DNA from: Pseudomonadota bacterium
Lineage (GTDB): Bacteria; Pseudomonadota; Gammaproteobacteria; Burkholderiales; Ga0077523
Direction: 5' to 3'
Assembly: GCA_963205165.1 (NCBI GenBank)
Contig: CAUJJX010000021.1
Location: 1-45,418, forward strand
DNA: 45,418 nucleotides
A program made the translations under genes and the position numbers. Below the pieces are notes generated by a model. That model saw only the letters and a program-made list of their open reading frames with translations, did no database searches and was not told the origin of the DNA. Position 1 is the stretch's first letter. Every line of letters begins with the position of its first letter. Shown here piece by piece: positions 20,437 to 28,871 of the stretch.

Positions 20437-20466
20437 TTGCGCCGTTCGATGTCGAAAATATATGAT
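20437..20466 (+). promoter_or_regulatory. Predicted sigma70 promoter of the GntR operon
   Basis: TTGCGC at 20437-20442 and TATGAT at 20461-20466 with an 18-bp spacer. The -10 box lies inside the perfect palindrome at 20458-20477, so bound regulator would block RNA polymerase. The predicted transcript starts ~25 nt before the dehydrogenase ATG. Confidence 0.55.
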
Positions 20467-20477
20467 GCATCATATAT
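20458..20477. promoter_or_regulatory. 20-bp palindromic operator, probably for GntR
   Basis: ATATATGATGCATCATATAT is a perfect 20-bp palindrome and an AT-only island apart from its GATGCATC core, in otherwise GC-rich DNA. GntR regulators of the FadR/FCD group bind short palindromes of this kind, and a gene for one is the second gene of the operon. It lies 20 bp before the dehydrogenase ATG. Confidence 0.8.
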
Positions 20478-20497
20478 CCAAAACAGGCGCGCCTTCC

Positions 20498-21577
20498 ATG
20501 TCCGACAACCTGCGGGTCTTCGGCGGTCCCGGACGCTACGTGCAGGGCGCCGGTGCCATCGATGCGATGGGTCGATTCCTCCAGCCGCTGGGGGCGTCCG
20601 CGGTGCTGATCGCCGACCGGCCGGTGCTGGACCTCGTCGGCGCGCGCGTCGTGAAGGTCTGCGCGGACGTCGGCGTGCGCTGCGAGCCCGTCGAGTTCTC
20701 CGGCGAGATCACGCTCGCCGAGATCGCGCGCGTGGCCGACGTGGCGCGGGGCTTCGCACCAGCCTTCGTGATCGGTGCAGGCGGCGGCCGCGGGATCGAC
20801 ACGGGGAAGGCCGTCGCCGACCGGCTCGGCGCCCGCGTCGTCACGCTGCCGACGGCGGCCTCGAACGATGCTCCGACGAGCAAGCTCTACGCGGTCTACG
20901 ACGAGCGCCACCGCCTCGTGCAGGTCGACCACATGGCGGCGAGTCCGGACGTCGTCGTCGTCGACACGGCCGTGATCGTGACGGCGCCGGTGCGGATGTT
21001 CTCCGCCGGCATCGGCGACGCCGTCGTGAAGCGCTTCGAGGTCGCGCAGTGCTTCGGCGTCGGCGCCCGCAACATGTTCGGCGGCACGGGCTGCCGCGCG
21101 GCCGAGGCGCTCGCGGAACTCTGCTACGACACGCTGCGGTCCCGCGGGGTCGCTGCGATCGAGGCCGTGCGGCGTCGCGAAGTCACGGAAGATGTCGAGC
21201 GCGTCGTCGAGGCGACGGTGCTGCACTCCGGGCTCGGTTTCGAGAGCGGCGGCCTGTCGATCGCGCACGCGATGACCCGCGGGCTCAGCGCCGTGCGCGG
21301 CGCGCGCGATGCGCTCCACGGTCATCAGGTTGCTTACGCGTTGCTCGTGCAGCTCGCGCTCGAAGGGCGCGACCAGGCCTTCGTCGGCGACGTCGCGACG
21401 TTCTACCGAGCGACCGACCTGCCGCTGTCGCTGACCGATCTCGGCATGCCAGACGCCACCGACGACGAGATCGACGTGATCGCCGCCGGGACCATGACGG
21501 CGCCGCACGCGCGCAATTTCCAGCGGACGCTGTCCGCCGCCGACATCGCGGGCGCGATGCGGTCGATCGCGCGATAA
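20498..21577 (+). CDS. Iron-type alcohol dehydrogenase, GldA-like
   Basis: 359 residues, glycerol dehydrogenase-like group III alcohol dehydrogenase. NAD-binding GAGGGRGIDTGKAVAD and PTAASNDAPTSKLYAVYD are characteristic. The metal ligands appear as Asp174 in AGIGDAVVKRFE, His257 in LSIAHAMTRGL and His276 in LHGHQVAYALL. It oxidises a polyol or primary alcohol with NAD; the metal is usually Zn in the GldA subgroup. The ATG at 20498 lies just after the palindromic operator, so this is the first gene of the GntR-controlled operon; the longer upstream frame crosses the operator. Confidence 0.9.
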   Translation: MSDNLRVFGGPGRYVQGAGAIDAMGRFLQPLGASAVLIADRPVLDLVGARVVKVCADVGVRCEPVEFSGEITLAEIARVADVARGFAPAFVIGAGGGRGIDTGKAVADRLGARVVTLPTAASNDAPTSKLYAVYDERHRLVQVDHMAASPDVVVVDTAVIVTAPVRMFSAGIGDAVVKRFEVAQCFGVGARNMFGGTGCRAAEALAELCYDTLRSRGVAAIEAVRRREVTEDVERVVEATVLHSGLGFESGGLSIAHAMTRGLSAVRGARDALHGHQVAYALLVQLALEGRDQAFVGDVATFYRATDLPLSLTDLGMPDATDDEIDVIAAGTMTAPHARNFQRTLSAADIAGAMRSIAR

Positions 21578-21591
21578 CTCCAGACGCCGCC

Positions 21592-22320
21592 GTGAAGATC
21601 GAACGCGCCAATCTCTCGGAAAGCATCTACCGCGAGATCCGGATGCAGCTCATGAACGGCGAGCATCCGCCGGGCGAGCGGCTGCGCATCGGCATGCTCG
21701 CGGAGCAGTTCGGCGTGAGCATCACGCCCGTGCGTGAATCGATCTTCCGCCTCGTGAGCGAGGGGGCGCTCGTCATGCGCGCCGCGACCGACGTGTCGGT
21801 GCCGGTGCTGACGGCGCATCAGCTGCGCGAGATCCAGCTGACCCGCGCCCTGCTCGAAGGCGCCTGCGCCGAACGTGCGGCCTCGCTCATCGACGCGCCG
21901 ACCATCGACCGTCTGGAACGCATCCAGCGCGACTACATTGCCGCCTGGAAGCGGCGTGCCCCGGACGTCGCGCAGCGCAATCGCGAATTCCATTTCGTGC
22001 TCGCGGCCGCGGGCGACATGCCCATCGTGTTCGGCATCGTCGAACGCATGTGGGTGATGATGGGTCCGACGATCGCCGTCTTCCTGTCGACGCTGAAGCC
22101 CCGGAAGCTGACCGTCGAAGGGCACGAACACACACCGGTCATCCGCGCGCTGCGTGCCCGCGACGCGGTCGCGGCGCGCGAGGCCATCCAGGCCGACATC
22201 CGCTGGAGCGACGCGATCGTCGAGTGGGTCGAGCACGAATCCGGCATGCCGCTCGCGGAGACCGTCGGCGCCCGCGCGAGCCGCATGAGAACGCATCAAC
22301 CGAAGGGAGTGACACCATGA
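21592..22320 (+). CDS. GntR-family regulator (FCD type)
   Basis: 242 residues. The N-terminal winged helix-turn-helix ([52 protein letters not shown]) is the GntR signature. The C-terminal helical FCD domain ([14 protein letters not shown] … [15 protein letters not shown] … [28 protein letters not shown]) keeps the His/Asp pattern used for metal and ligand binding. GTG at 21592, 14 bp after the dehydrogenase stop, is chosen as start. It ends overlapping the glutaryl-CoA dehydrogenase ATG (ATGA). It probably represses its own operon through the 20458-20477 palindrome. Confidence 0.92.
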   Translation: MKIERANLSESIYREIRMQLMNGEHPPGERLRIGMLAEQFGVSITPVRESIFRLVSEGALVMRAATDVSVPVLTAHQLREIQLTRALLEGACAERAASLIDAPTIDRLERIQRDYIAAWKRRAPDVAQRNREFHFVLAAAGDMPIVFGIVERMWVMMGPTIAVFLSTLKPRKLTVEGHEHTPVIRALRARDAVAAREAIQADIRWSDAIVEWVEHESGMPLAETVGARASRMRTHQPKGVTP

Positions 22321-23495
22321 CCGCGAAGGCCGCATTCCAGTGGGACGATCCGCTGCTCCTCGAAGGGCAGCTGACCGAAGACGAACGGATGATCCGCGAC
22401 TCGGCGCGCGACTTCTGCCAGGCCGAACTGATGCCGGGCATCCTGCTCGCGAACCGGCACGAGAACTTCGACCGGGAAATCATGCGGGCCTTCGGGCGCA
22501 TGGGTTTCCTCGGTCCGACGATCGAGGGCTACGGTTGCCCCGGCGTGAGTCACGTGGCGTACGGACTCATCGCGCGCGAGGTCGAGCGCGTCGATTCCGG
22601 CTACCGGTCGGCGATGAGCGTGCAGTCGTCGCTCGTGATGCATCCGATCCACGCGTTCGGCACCGACGCGCAGCGAGACCGGTTCCTGCCCGGCCTCGCG
22701 AAGGGCGACCTCGTCGGCTGCTTCGGCCTGACGGAACCGAACCACGGGTCGGACCCGGGCAGCATGGCGACGCGCGCGACGAAGGTCGACGGCGGCTGGC
22801 GCATGCACGGCAGCAAGATGTGGATCTCGAATTCGCCCATCGCCGACGTGATGGTCGTGTGGGCGAAGGACGACGCCGGCGTGATCCGCGGCTTCATCCT
22901 CGAACGCGGGATGGCCGGCCTCTCGACCCCGAAGATCGAGGGCAAGCTGAGCCTGCGCGCGTCGATCACCGGCGAGATCGTGATGGACGACGTGTTCGTC
23001 CCGGACGCGAACCTGCTGCCCGGCGTGACCGGTCTGAAAGGGCCGTTCTCCTGCCTCAACAAGGCGCGCTACGGGATCGCGTGGGGCGTGATGGGTGCGG
23101 CGGAGTTCTGCTGGCACGCGGCGCTGCGCTACACGCTCGACCGCAAGCAGTTCGGCCGGCCGCTCGCCGCGAACCAGCTCGTGCAGCTGAAGCTCGCGAA
23201 CATGCAGACCGAGATCGCGTCCGGCATCCAGATGGCGTTGCGCGTCGGCCGTTTGATGGACGACCACACGGCGATGCCGGAGATGGTCTCGCTCATCAAG
23301 CGCAACAACTGCGGCAAGGCGCTCGACATCGCCCGCGTCGCGCGTGACATGCACGGCGGCAACGGCATCTCGGACGAGTTCCACGTGATGCGTCACGTCG
23401 TGAACCTCGAGACGGTCAACACGTACGAGGGCACGCACGACATCCACGCGCTGATCCTCGGCCGGTCGCAGACGGGCATCGCGGCGTTCTCCTGA
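22317..23495 (+). CDS. gcdH: Glutaryl-CoA dehydrogenase-like enzyme
   Basis: 392 residues. FAD enzyme of the acyl-CoA dehydrogenase family with glutaryl-CoA dehydrogenase hallmarks: [18 protein letters not shown] (substrate carboxylate-binding region), [61 protein letters not shown] and catalytic Glu371 in [20 protein letters not shown] oxidises and decarboxylates glutaryl-CoA to crotonyl-CoA. Here it stands in a GntR-regulated cluster with dehydrogenases rather than lysine or aromatic catabolic genes, so a related dicarboxyl-CoA substrate is possible. Translationally coupled to the regulator (ATGA). Confidence 0.88.
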   Translation: MTAKAAFQWDDPLLLEGQLTEDERMIRDSARDFCQAELMPGILLANRHENFDREIMRAFGRMGFLGPTIEGYGCPGVSHVAYGLIAREVERVDSGYRSAMSVQSSLVMHPIHAFGTDAQRDRFLPGLAKGDLVGCFGLTEPNHGSDPGSMATRATKVDGGWRMHGSKMWISNSPIADVMVVWAKDDAGVIRGFILERGMAGLSTPKIEGKLSLRASITGEIVMDDVFVPDANLLPGVTGLKGPFSCLNKARYGIAWGVMGAAEFCWHAALRYTLDRKQFGRPLAANQLVQLKLANMQTEIASGIQMALRVGRLMDDHTAMPEMVSLIKRNNCGKALDIARVARDMHGGNGISDEFHVMRHVVNLETVNTYEGTHDIHALILGRSQTGIAAFS

Positions 23496-23583
23496 CGTCG
23501 CCTCGCACGACCGCATCGAACGAGCGGACGCAACGAATCCGACCGTGGTGAAATCACCCGGTCAACCAAGAGGGAGCAACACG

Positions 23584-24348
23584 ATGGGCAGTCTCGAAGG
23601 CAAGGTGGCGTGGGTCACGGGCGCGGGCTCGGGGATCGGTCTCGCGGGCGCGGAAGCGCTGGCGGCAGCCGGTGCGACGGTCGTGATGTCGGGTCGGCGC
23701 GAGGAAGTGCTCGCCGCGGAGGCCGCGCGCCTGCGCGACGCCGGTCGGCGCATCGAGATCGATGCGCTGGACGTGACGAATGCGGACGACGTCGCGCGCG
23801 TCGCCGACGGGATCCGCACGCGGCACGGCCGCATCGACATCCTCGTGAACAGTGCGGGCCTGAACATCCCGGCGCGCTTCTGGAAGAACCTGTCGGTGCC
23901 CGGCTGGAACGAGGTGATCCGGGTGAATCTCGACGGCAGCTACTACTGCTGCGCGGCGGTGCTGCCGTCGATGCGCGAGCGGCACGACGGCGTGATCATC
24001 AACATCTCGTCGTGGGCGGGCCGTTTCGATTCGTACATGACGGGGCCGGCCTACAACGCCGCGAAGCACGCCGTCGTCGCGATGACGGCGCACCTCAACC
24101 AGGAGGAGTGCATCAACGGCATCCGCGCGACCGCGCTGTGCCCGGCGGAGGTGGCGACGCCGATCATGAACAAGCGTCCGGTGAAGCCGTCCGACGAGGA
24201 CATCGCGCGGATGCTCCAGCCCGAGGACCTCGGCAACGCGATCCTCTGGATCGCGCAGCAGCCGGCGCACGTGTGCATCAACGAGCTGCTGATCAGCCCC
24301 ACGTGGAACCGCATCTTCCTCGGTGCGGACGACCTGAAGCGTCGTTGA
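23584..24348 (+). CDS. SDR-family oxidoreductase
   Basis: 254 residues. The cofactor motif TGAGSGIG follows AWV at residues 13-20, then LVNSAGLNIP (NSAG instead of NNAG), SSWAGRF and catalytic YNAAK. The C-terminus is unusual (CINELLISPTWNRIF), lacking the common VDGG end. Such SDRs act on hydroxy/keto acids or alcohols; the substrate is unknown. GAGGGAGCAACACG before ATG 23584 is a strong ribosome site; an upstream ATG at 23545 has none. It lies 88 bp after gcdH and is probably in the same operon. Confidence 0.88.
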   Translation: MGSLEGKVAWVTGAGSGIGLAGAEALAAAGATVVMSGRREEVLAAEAARLRDAGRRIEIDALDVTNADDVARVADGIRTRHGRIDILVNSAGLNIPARFWKNLSVPGWNEVIRVNLDGSYYCCAAVLPSMRERHDGVIINISSWAGRFDSYMTGPAYNAAKHAVVAMTAHLNQEECINGIRATALCPAEVATPIMNKRPVKPSDEDIARMLQPEDLGNAILWIAQQPAHVCINELLISPTWNRIFLGADDLKRR

Positions 24349-24388
24349 TTCGCACGGCCGGCCCGCTCCGCGCGGGGCGTCGGTCGCG

Positions 24389-26476
24389 TCAGACCGTCGT
24401 CGTCGCGTGGAAGGTGTCGAGCAGCGCCGGCAGCGGCTGGCGCTTCGCGACGAAATCGCCCTGCAGGCGGGTGCACCCGTGCGATGCGAGGAAGTCCGCC
24501 TGCTCGCGCGTGCGCACGCCCTCGGCGCTCGTCCGGATGTCGAGGCTCGTCGCGAGCGCCAGGATGCCGGCCGCGAGCGTGCGGGCATCGGCGTCGTCGG
24601 GCAGGCCCGAGACGAACGACGCGTCGAGCTTCAGGAACGAGATCGGCAGGCGACGCAGGTGCGTGAGCGACGTGTGCCCGCTCGCGAACGCGTCGAGTGC
24701 GAGCCGCACGCCCATCGCATGGAGCCGCGACAGCGTCCCGGCGATCACCTTCGCGCTGCGCGACAGCACGGCGGCTTCCTTCAGTTCGAGTTCGAGGTAG
24801 TCCGGGGCGAGACCGGTGGCCGCGAGTGCCGCCGCGACGGCGGCCGGGAAATCGGCGTTCGCGAGCTGTCGCGCCGTCACCCCGATCGACACGCTGACGC
24901 CGTGGAGGTCGGCCGACTGCCACGCCGCGCAGTCGGCGCACGCGGTCCGCAGCAGCCAGCCACCGAACATCGCGATCTGCCCGGACTCTTCCGCGACGAG
25001 CAGCACCTCGTCGTGGGGGACTGCGCCGAACCGCGGATGCATCCAGTGGACCGTCGCATCGAACGCGACGGGGTAGCCGCGCGCCGCGTCGATCTGCGGT
25101 TGATAGTGGATCTCCATCCCGGCCTGATCCATGGCGGCGCGCAGGTCGCGGTCGAGGATCAGGCGGCGTGCCATGTTCGCGTTCAGCGCGGCGTGGTGCA
25201 GCGTGACCTGTCCGCGCCCCTGCGACTTCGCCTGGTACATGGCGATGTCGGCATTCTTCAGGAGCTGTTCCGCCGTCATCGCGTGGTGGCCCGACACGGC
25301 GACGCCGATGCTCGTGCCGGTGTTGATGCTGCGGTCCGCGACGGTGAACGGCTGGAACAGCGCTTCGAGCAGCTTTGCGGCGACTTCGAGCGCGTCGTCG
25401 TTCGAGTTCACGTGCTCGAGCACGACGGCGAACTCGTCGCCGCCCAGACGGCAGACGAGATCTTCGTCACGGAGGCGTTCGCGCAGCCGTGCGGCGACGG
25501 CCGCGAGCAGTGCGTCGCCGACGTCGTGGCCCAGCGTGTCGTTGACGAGCTTGAAGTTGTCGAGGTCGAGGAACATCAGGGCGACGTGGCGGCCGCGCTC
25601 GGTCGCGCCTTCCATCAGCTGCGCCAGGGCTTCGTTGAAGTAGTGACGGTTGGGCAGGCCCGTGACGGCGTCGTGCCGCGCCGTGTAGGCCAGCTGCGCC
25701 TCGGCGCGACGCCGTTCGGCGAGCTCGTGCTCGAGGTTCATGTCGCGTCGCTGGATCTGCTCGAGCATGCCGTTGAACACGCTGGCGAGCGCGCCGATCT
25801 CGTCCGGCACGGTGTCGGGGGCGCGGGTCGCGTAGTCGCGGTGTTCCGCGACCTCGGCTATCAGCGTCTTCAATTGCGACAGCCGTCGCAGCAGGCGCGG
25901 CAGCAGCCAGCCGAGCAGGCCGAGCATGAGCGAGAAGGCGAAGGTGAAGATGCCGCCCGTGATGACGGCGCTGCGCAGCACGCGGCTGCGCACCGGCGCG
26001 AGCGACACTCGGGTCACGACGGCGCCGATGATCGTGCCGTCCTCGACGATGGTCTCCCGCGTCTCGAGGATGCCGTCGGTGACGTGCGTCTCGCCCGTCG
26101 GATCGGGCTGCGATCTTTTGACGGGCGGCGCACCCGCCACCACCGCGTCCTGGTGGGCGAACGGCCTGTTGTCGGCGTCGAACACCCAGACCGTCTCCAG
26201 GCTCTCGCGGTGCCGCAGGGAGGCGAGCATCCGGGAGGCGCTCCCGTCGTCCCGGAACACGAGGGCCGACGACACCATCTTGCCGATCAGCCGCGCCTCG
26301 GACGCCGCCGCGACGCGGAACTCGTTCTCCGCCGCGCGGTACTCCACCCACACCATCAGGCTGAGGGCGAAGACCATCAGCACGACGCCGACGAGCGCGT
26401 TCAGCACGAGCACCTTGATCGCGAGCGGCAGTCGCTCGAGGCGGTGCAGGAGCGCGCGGGGAATGCGGGTGCTCAC
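24389..26476 (-). CDS. Membrane diguanylate cyclase with degenerate EAL
   Basis: 695 residues from GTG 26476, preceded by GGAGG; ATG 26599 in the same frame has no ribosome site. Order: transmembrane helix (IKVLVLNALVGVVLMVFALSLMVW), periplasmic CHASE8-like sensor (EYRAAENEFRVAAASEARLIGKMV … LETVWVFDADNRPF), second helix, HAMP-like linker, GGDEF domain, EAL domain. The GGDEF motif (residues 345-349) is intact and preceded by an RDED inhibitory I-site, so c-di-GMP synthesis is expected. The EAL domain looks dead: the motif reads FDATVHW (residues 472-478), the conserved Asn is Gly (VSIGVTARQL), DDFG is DAFA and AEGVE is AEGVR. Divergent from a TonB receptor. Confidence 0.9.
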   Translation of the reverse strand: MSTRIPRALLHRLERLPLAIKVLVLNALVGVVLMVFALSLMVWVEYRAAENEFRVAAASEARLIGKMVSSALVFRDDGSASRMLASLRHRESLETVWVFDADNRPFAHQDAVVAGAPPVKRSQPDPTGETHVTDGILETRETIVEDGTIIGAVVTRVSLAPVRSRVLRSAVITGGIFTFAFSLMLGLLGWLLPRLLRRLSQLKTLIAEVAEHRDYATRAPDTVPDEIGALASVFNGMLEQIQRRDMNLEHELAERRRAEAQLAYTARHDAVTGLPNRHYFNEALAQLMEGATERGRHVALMFLDLDNFKLVNDTLGHDVGDALLAAVAARLRERLRDEDLVCRLGGDEFAVVLEHVNSNDDALEVAAKLLEALFQPFTVADRSINTGTSIGVAVSGHHAMTAEQLLKNADIAMYQAKSQGRGQVTLHHAALNANMARRLILDRDLRAAMDQAGMEIHYQPQIDAARGYPVAFDATVHWMHPRFGAVPHDEVLLVAEESGQIAMFGGWLLRTACADCAAWQSADLHGVSVSIGVTARQLANADFPAAVAAALAATGLAPDYLELELKEAAVLSRSAKVIAGTLSRLHAMGVRLALDAFASGHTSLTHLRRLPISFLKLDASFVSGLPDDADARTLAAGILALATSLDIRTSAEGVRTREQADFLASHGCTRLQGDFVAKRQPLPALLDTFHATTTV

Positions 26477-26725
26477 GGGACGCACGCCTCCGGACCGGAG
26501 ATCGGTCGGTCGGTGCGTCGGCAGCGGCGTGAATGAGTCGTCGAGGGCATGGGTCGCAGGCGGTGAAGGCTTCAGCGTCCGAGCGCTAACGGCGCGCATG
26601 CCGTTGACTTGAATCCGTGCATGTCGCGACGATCGATCGCGCGGGCCGGCCGCGGTCGACCATGCTTAAGTCGTGGGCATCGGCGTCGTTACGGACGCGT
26701 CGCCAGATCCCCTCCGAATCCCGAG

Positions 26726-28804
26726 ATGTCCGCATCGTTTCCGAGTGAGCCCCCGATCGCCCGCCAATGCAGCAAGCCTGCGTGCGGCGCGCGGACGGTC
26801 GCGAGGATCGCCGTCGCTGCGTTGATCGGGGTCGCGTCCGTGTCGGTCGCATCAGCGGCGGACGAACTTCCGGTCGATCTCACCGAATTGTCGATGGAGA
26901 CGCTGCTGACCGTCTCGGTGGATCAGGTGAGCACGGCGTCGAAGCATGCGCAGAAGACGACGCGTGCGCCCGCTTCGGTCGTCATCATCACGGCCGACGA
27001 CATCCGCCGCCACGGCTGGGAGACGCTGGCCGAGGCGCTGCGCAGCGTCCCGGGGTTCGATGTGAGCAGCAACCGGAACTACGACTTCCTGGGCGTGCGC
27101 GGATTCAACCGGCCCGGGGACTACAACTCGCGCGTGCTCGTCCTGATCGACGGGCATCGCACGAACGACAGCATCTTCGGGCAGGGCAGCATCGAGGGCT
27201 CGTTCCCCCTCGACATGGATCTCGTGGATCGCATCGAGGTGATCCGCGGTCCCGGCTCGTCGCTCTACGGGTCGGGTGCCTTCTTCGGTGTCGTCAACGT
27301 GATCCCGCGGACCGGTGGCCAGATGGACGGCGCCGAGATCGCCGGCCGCGTCGGCAGTCACGCGACGCGGCAGGCGCGGCTTTCCGCGGGGCGTCGTTTC
27401 GAGAGCGGACTCGAGATCATCGGCAGCGCGTCGGGCCGCGACAGCGCCGGCAACCGCAGCCTGACCCTGACCGACCTGGCGGGCCAGCCCGGGTTCGGAT
27501 CCGGACATGCCGGCGCCGCGGATGCGGAACGCCTGCACAACGCGTACGTCGGTCTGCGCGCTGGCGGCTGGAAGTTCATGGCGTGGCAGGGGCAGCGGGA
27601 CAAGACCTTCGGGACAGGGCTCTACGGCACGACGTTCGGGGATCCCTACAACCAGACCCGCGACGCGAACCAGGCGCTCGATCTCCAGTACGACCACGAG
27701 ACCGATGCCGGTGCGCTGACGCTCCGGGCGAGCTGGAACTGGTACTCGTACCGGAGTCCGATGCGCTTTCCGTCGGCGCCGGGCGTGCGGTACGAGGAAG
27801 GCGCCGACAGCCAGTGGTGGACGACCGAGGCGCGGTACTCGCACCGCATCGGCACGCGACATCGCGTGACGCTCGGCACTGAATACACACGGCATTTCGA
27901 GAACCGGCTCTTCGCGCGCGACGTGGAGCCCGCGACGGCCTACTACGACCTCGACCGGCCGTTCGCGACGAGCGGCCTCTTCGCCCAGGACGAGATCGCG
28001 CTGGACGACCGGTGGACGCTCACGGTCGGTGCGCGGCGCGACCGGCTGTTCCTCGGCGAGACCGCGATGAGCCCCCGGGTCGCCATGGTCTTCACCCCGG
28101 ACAACCTGCTCTCGGTGAAGCTGCTGCACGGCGCGGCGTTCCGCGCTCCCAATTCGTTCGAGATGTTCTACAGCGTCCCCGGGGTCAACAAGGGCAACAC
28201 GGCCCTGACGCCGGAGCGCATCCGGACGACGGAACTCGTCGTCGAGCGGGCGCTGCCGCCGCGATGGCGGCTCGTGGGTTCGCTGTACGAGTACCGCGTG
28301 AAGGACATGGTCACGCAGACGGTCGATCCGCTCGACGGACTGCTCGTGTATCGCAACCTCGCGGGCGTCCGGACGCGTGGCGCGGAGCTGGCCGTCGAAG
28401 CGCGTTTCGGCGCGCTCACGATCCGCGGCAGCGTGGCCCTGCAGGACACGCGCGACGACGCGACCGACACCCGGCTGTCGAACGCGCCGCGCACGCTCGG
28501 TCGGGTCGACGTCGTGCAGCGCTTCGCCGACGACCGTGCGTCCGTCGCGTTCGAGGTGCGGCAGGTGGGCGCACGGTTCGGTGAATCGGCATCGGGAAGC
28601 CGGCCGCTCGTCGGTGGCTACACGGTGGCGGATCTCACGATCGTGCACGGCGGGCTCGTGCCGCGGCTGGAGTTCTCGGCCGGCATCCGCAACCTGTTCG
28701 ACCGGCACTACGGCGATCCGACGTCCGGCGACGACGTCGCGACGCTGCAGTCGATCCCGCGGGACGGTCGGACGTGGTGGACGAAGGGCACGCTGCGGTT
28801 CTGA
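26726..28804 (+). CDS. TonB-dependent outer membrane receptor
   Basis: 692 residues. A signal peptide (VARIAVAALIGVASVSVASA) is followed by a plug domain (PASVVIITADDIRRHGWETL, LRSVPGFDV, RVLVLIDGHRTND, DRIEVIRGPGSSLYGSGAFFGVVNVI) and a ~22-strand barrel ending in an aromatic residue (GTLRF). It imports a large ligand using proton motive force via TonB. The N-terminal DLTELSMETLLTVSV and plug style match receptors often encoded beside YfiR/YfiN-type signalling genes, which fits the divergent CHASE8-GGDEF gene. The substrate cannot be told. ATG 26726 is chosen because it gives a proper leader; the upstream frame has no homology. Confidence 0.93.
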   Translation: MSASFPSEPPIARQCSKPACGARTVARIAVAALIGVASVSVASAADELPVDLTELSMETLLTVSVDQVSTASKHAQKTTRAPASVVIITADDIRRHGWETLAEALRSVPGFDVSSNRNYDFLGVRGFNRPGDYNSRVLVLIDGHRTNDSIFGQGSIEGSFPLDMDLVDRIEVIRGPGSSLYGSGAFFGVVNVIPRTGGQMDGAEIAGRVGSHATRQARLSAGRRFESGLEIIGSASGRDSAGNRSLTLTDLAGQPGFGSGHAGAADAERLHNAYVGLRAGGWKFMAWQGQRDKTFGTGLYGTTFGDPYNQTRDANQALDLQYDHETDAGALTLRASWNWYSYRSPMRFPSAPGVRYEEGADSQWWTTEARYSHRIGTRHRVTLGTEYTRHFENRLFARDVEPATAYYDLDRPFATSGLFAQDEIALDDRWTLTVGARRDRLFLGETAMSPRVAMVFTPDNLLSVKLLHGAAFRAPNSFEMFYSVPGVNKGNTALTPERIRTTELVVERALPPRWRLVGSLYEYRVKDMVTQTVDPLDGLLVYRNLAGVRTRGAELAVEARFGALTIRGSVALQDTRDDATDTRLSNAPRTLGRVDVVQRFADDRASVAFEVRQVGARFGESASGSRPLVGGYTVADLTIVHGGLVPRLEFSAGIRNLFDRHYGDPTSGDDVATLQSIPRDGRTWWTKGTLRF

Positions 28805-28824
28805 CCGGCGTGCGGTGTCCAAAG

Positions 28825-28853
28825 AAAAAGCCGGCCCGCGGGCCGGCTTTTTT
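28825..28853. terminator. Bidirectional intrinsic terminator
   Basis: Perfect hairpin AAGCCGGCCC-GC-GGGCCGGCTT flanked by A-rich DNA on the left and T6 on the right. It lies 21 bp after the TonB receptor stop and 18 bp before the end of the convergent cyclase gene, so it serves both. Confidence 0.95.
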
Positions 28854-28871
28854 GTGAAGCGTGAAGCGCGA

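Noticed and set aside
20219..20497. Extended N-termini of the two divergent genes across the 20-bp repeats
   Set aside because: Frames stay open only because of repeat composition; family-typical starts (MTHPTPP…, MSDNLRV…) lie at 20218 and 20498.
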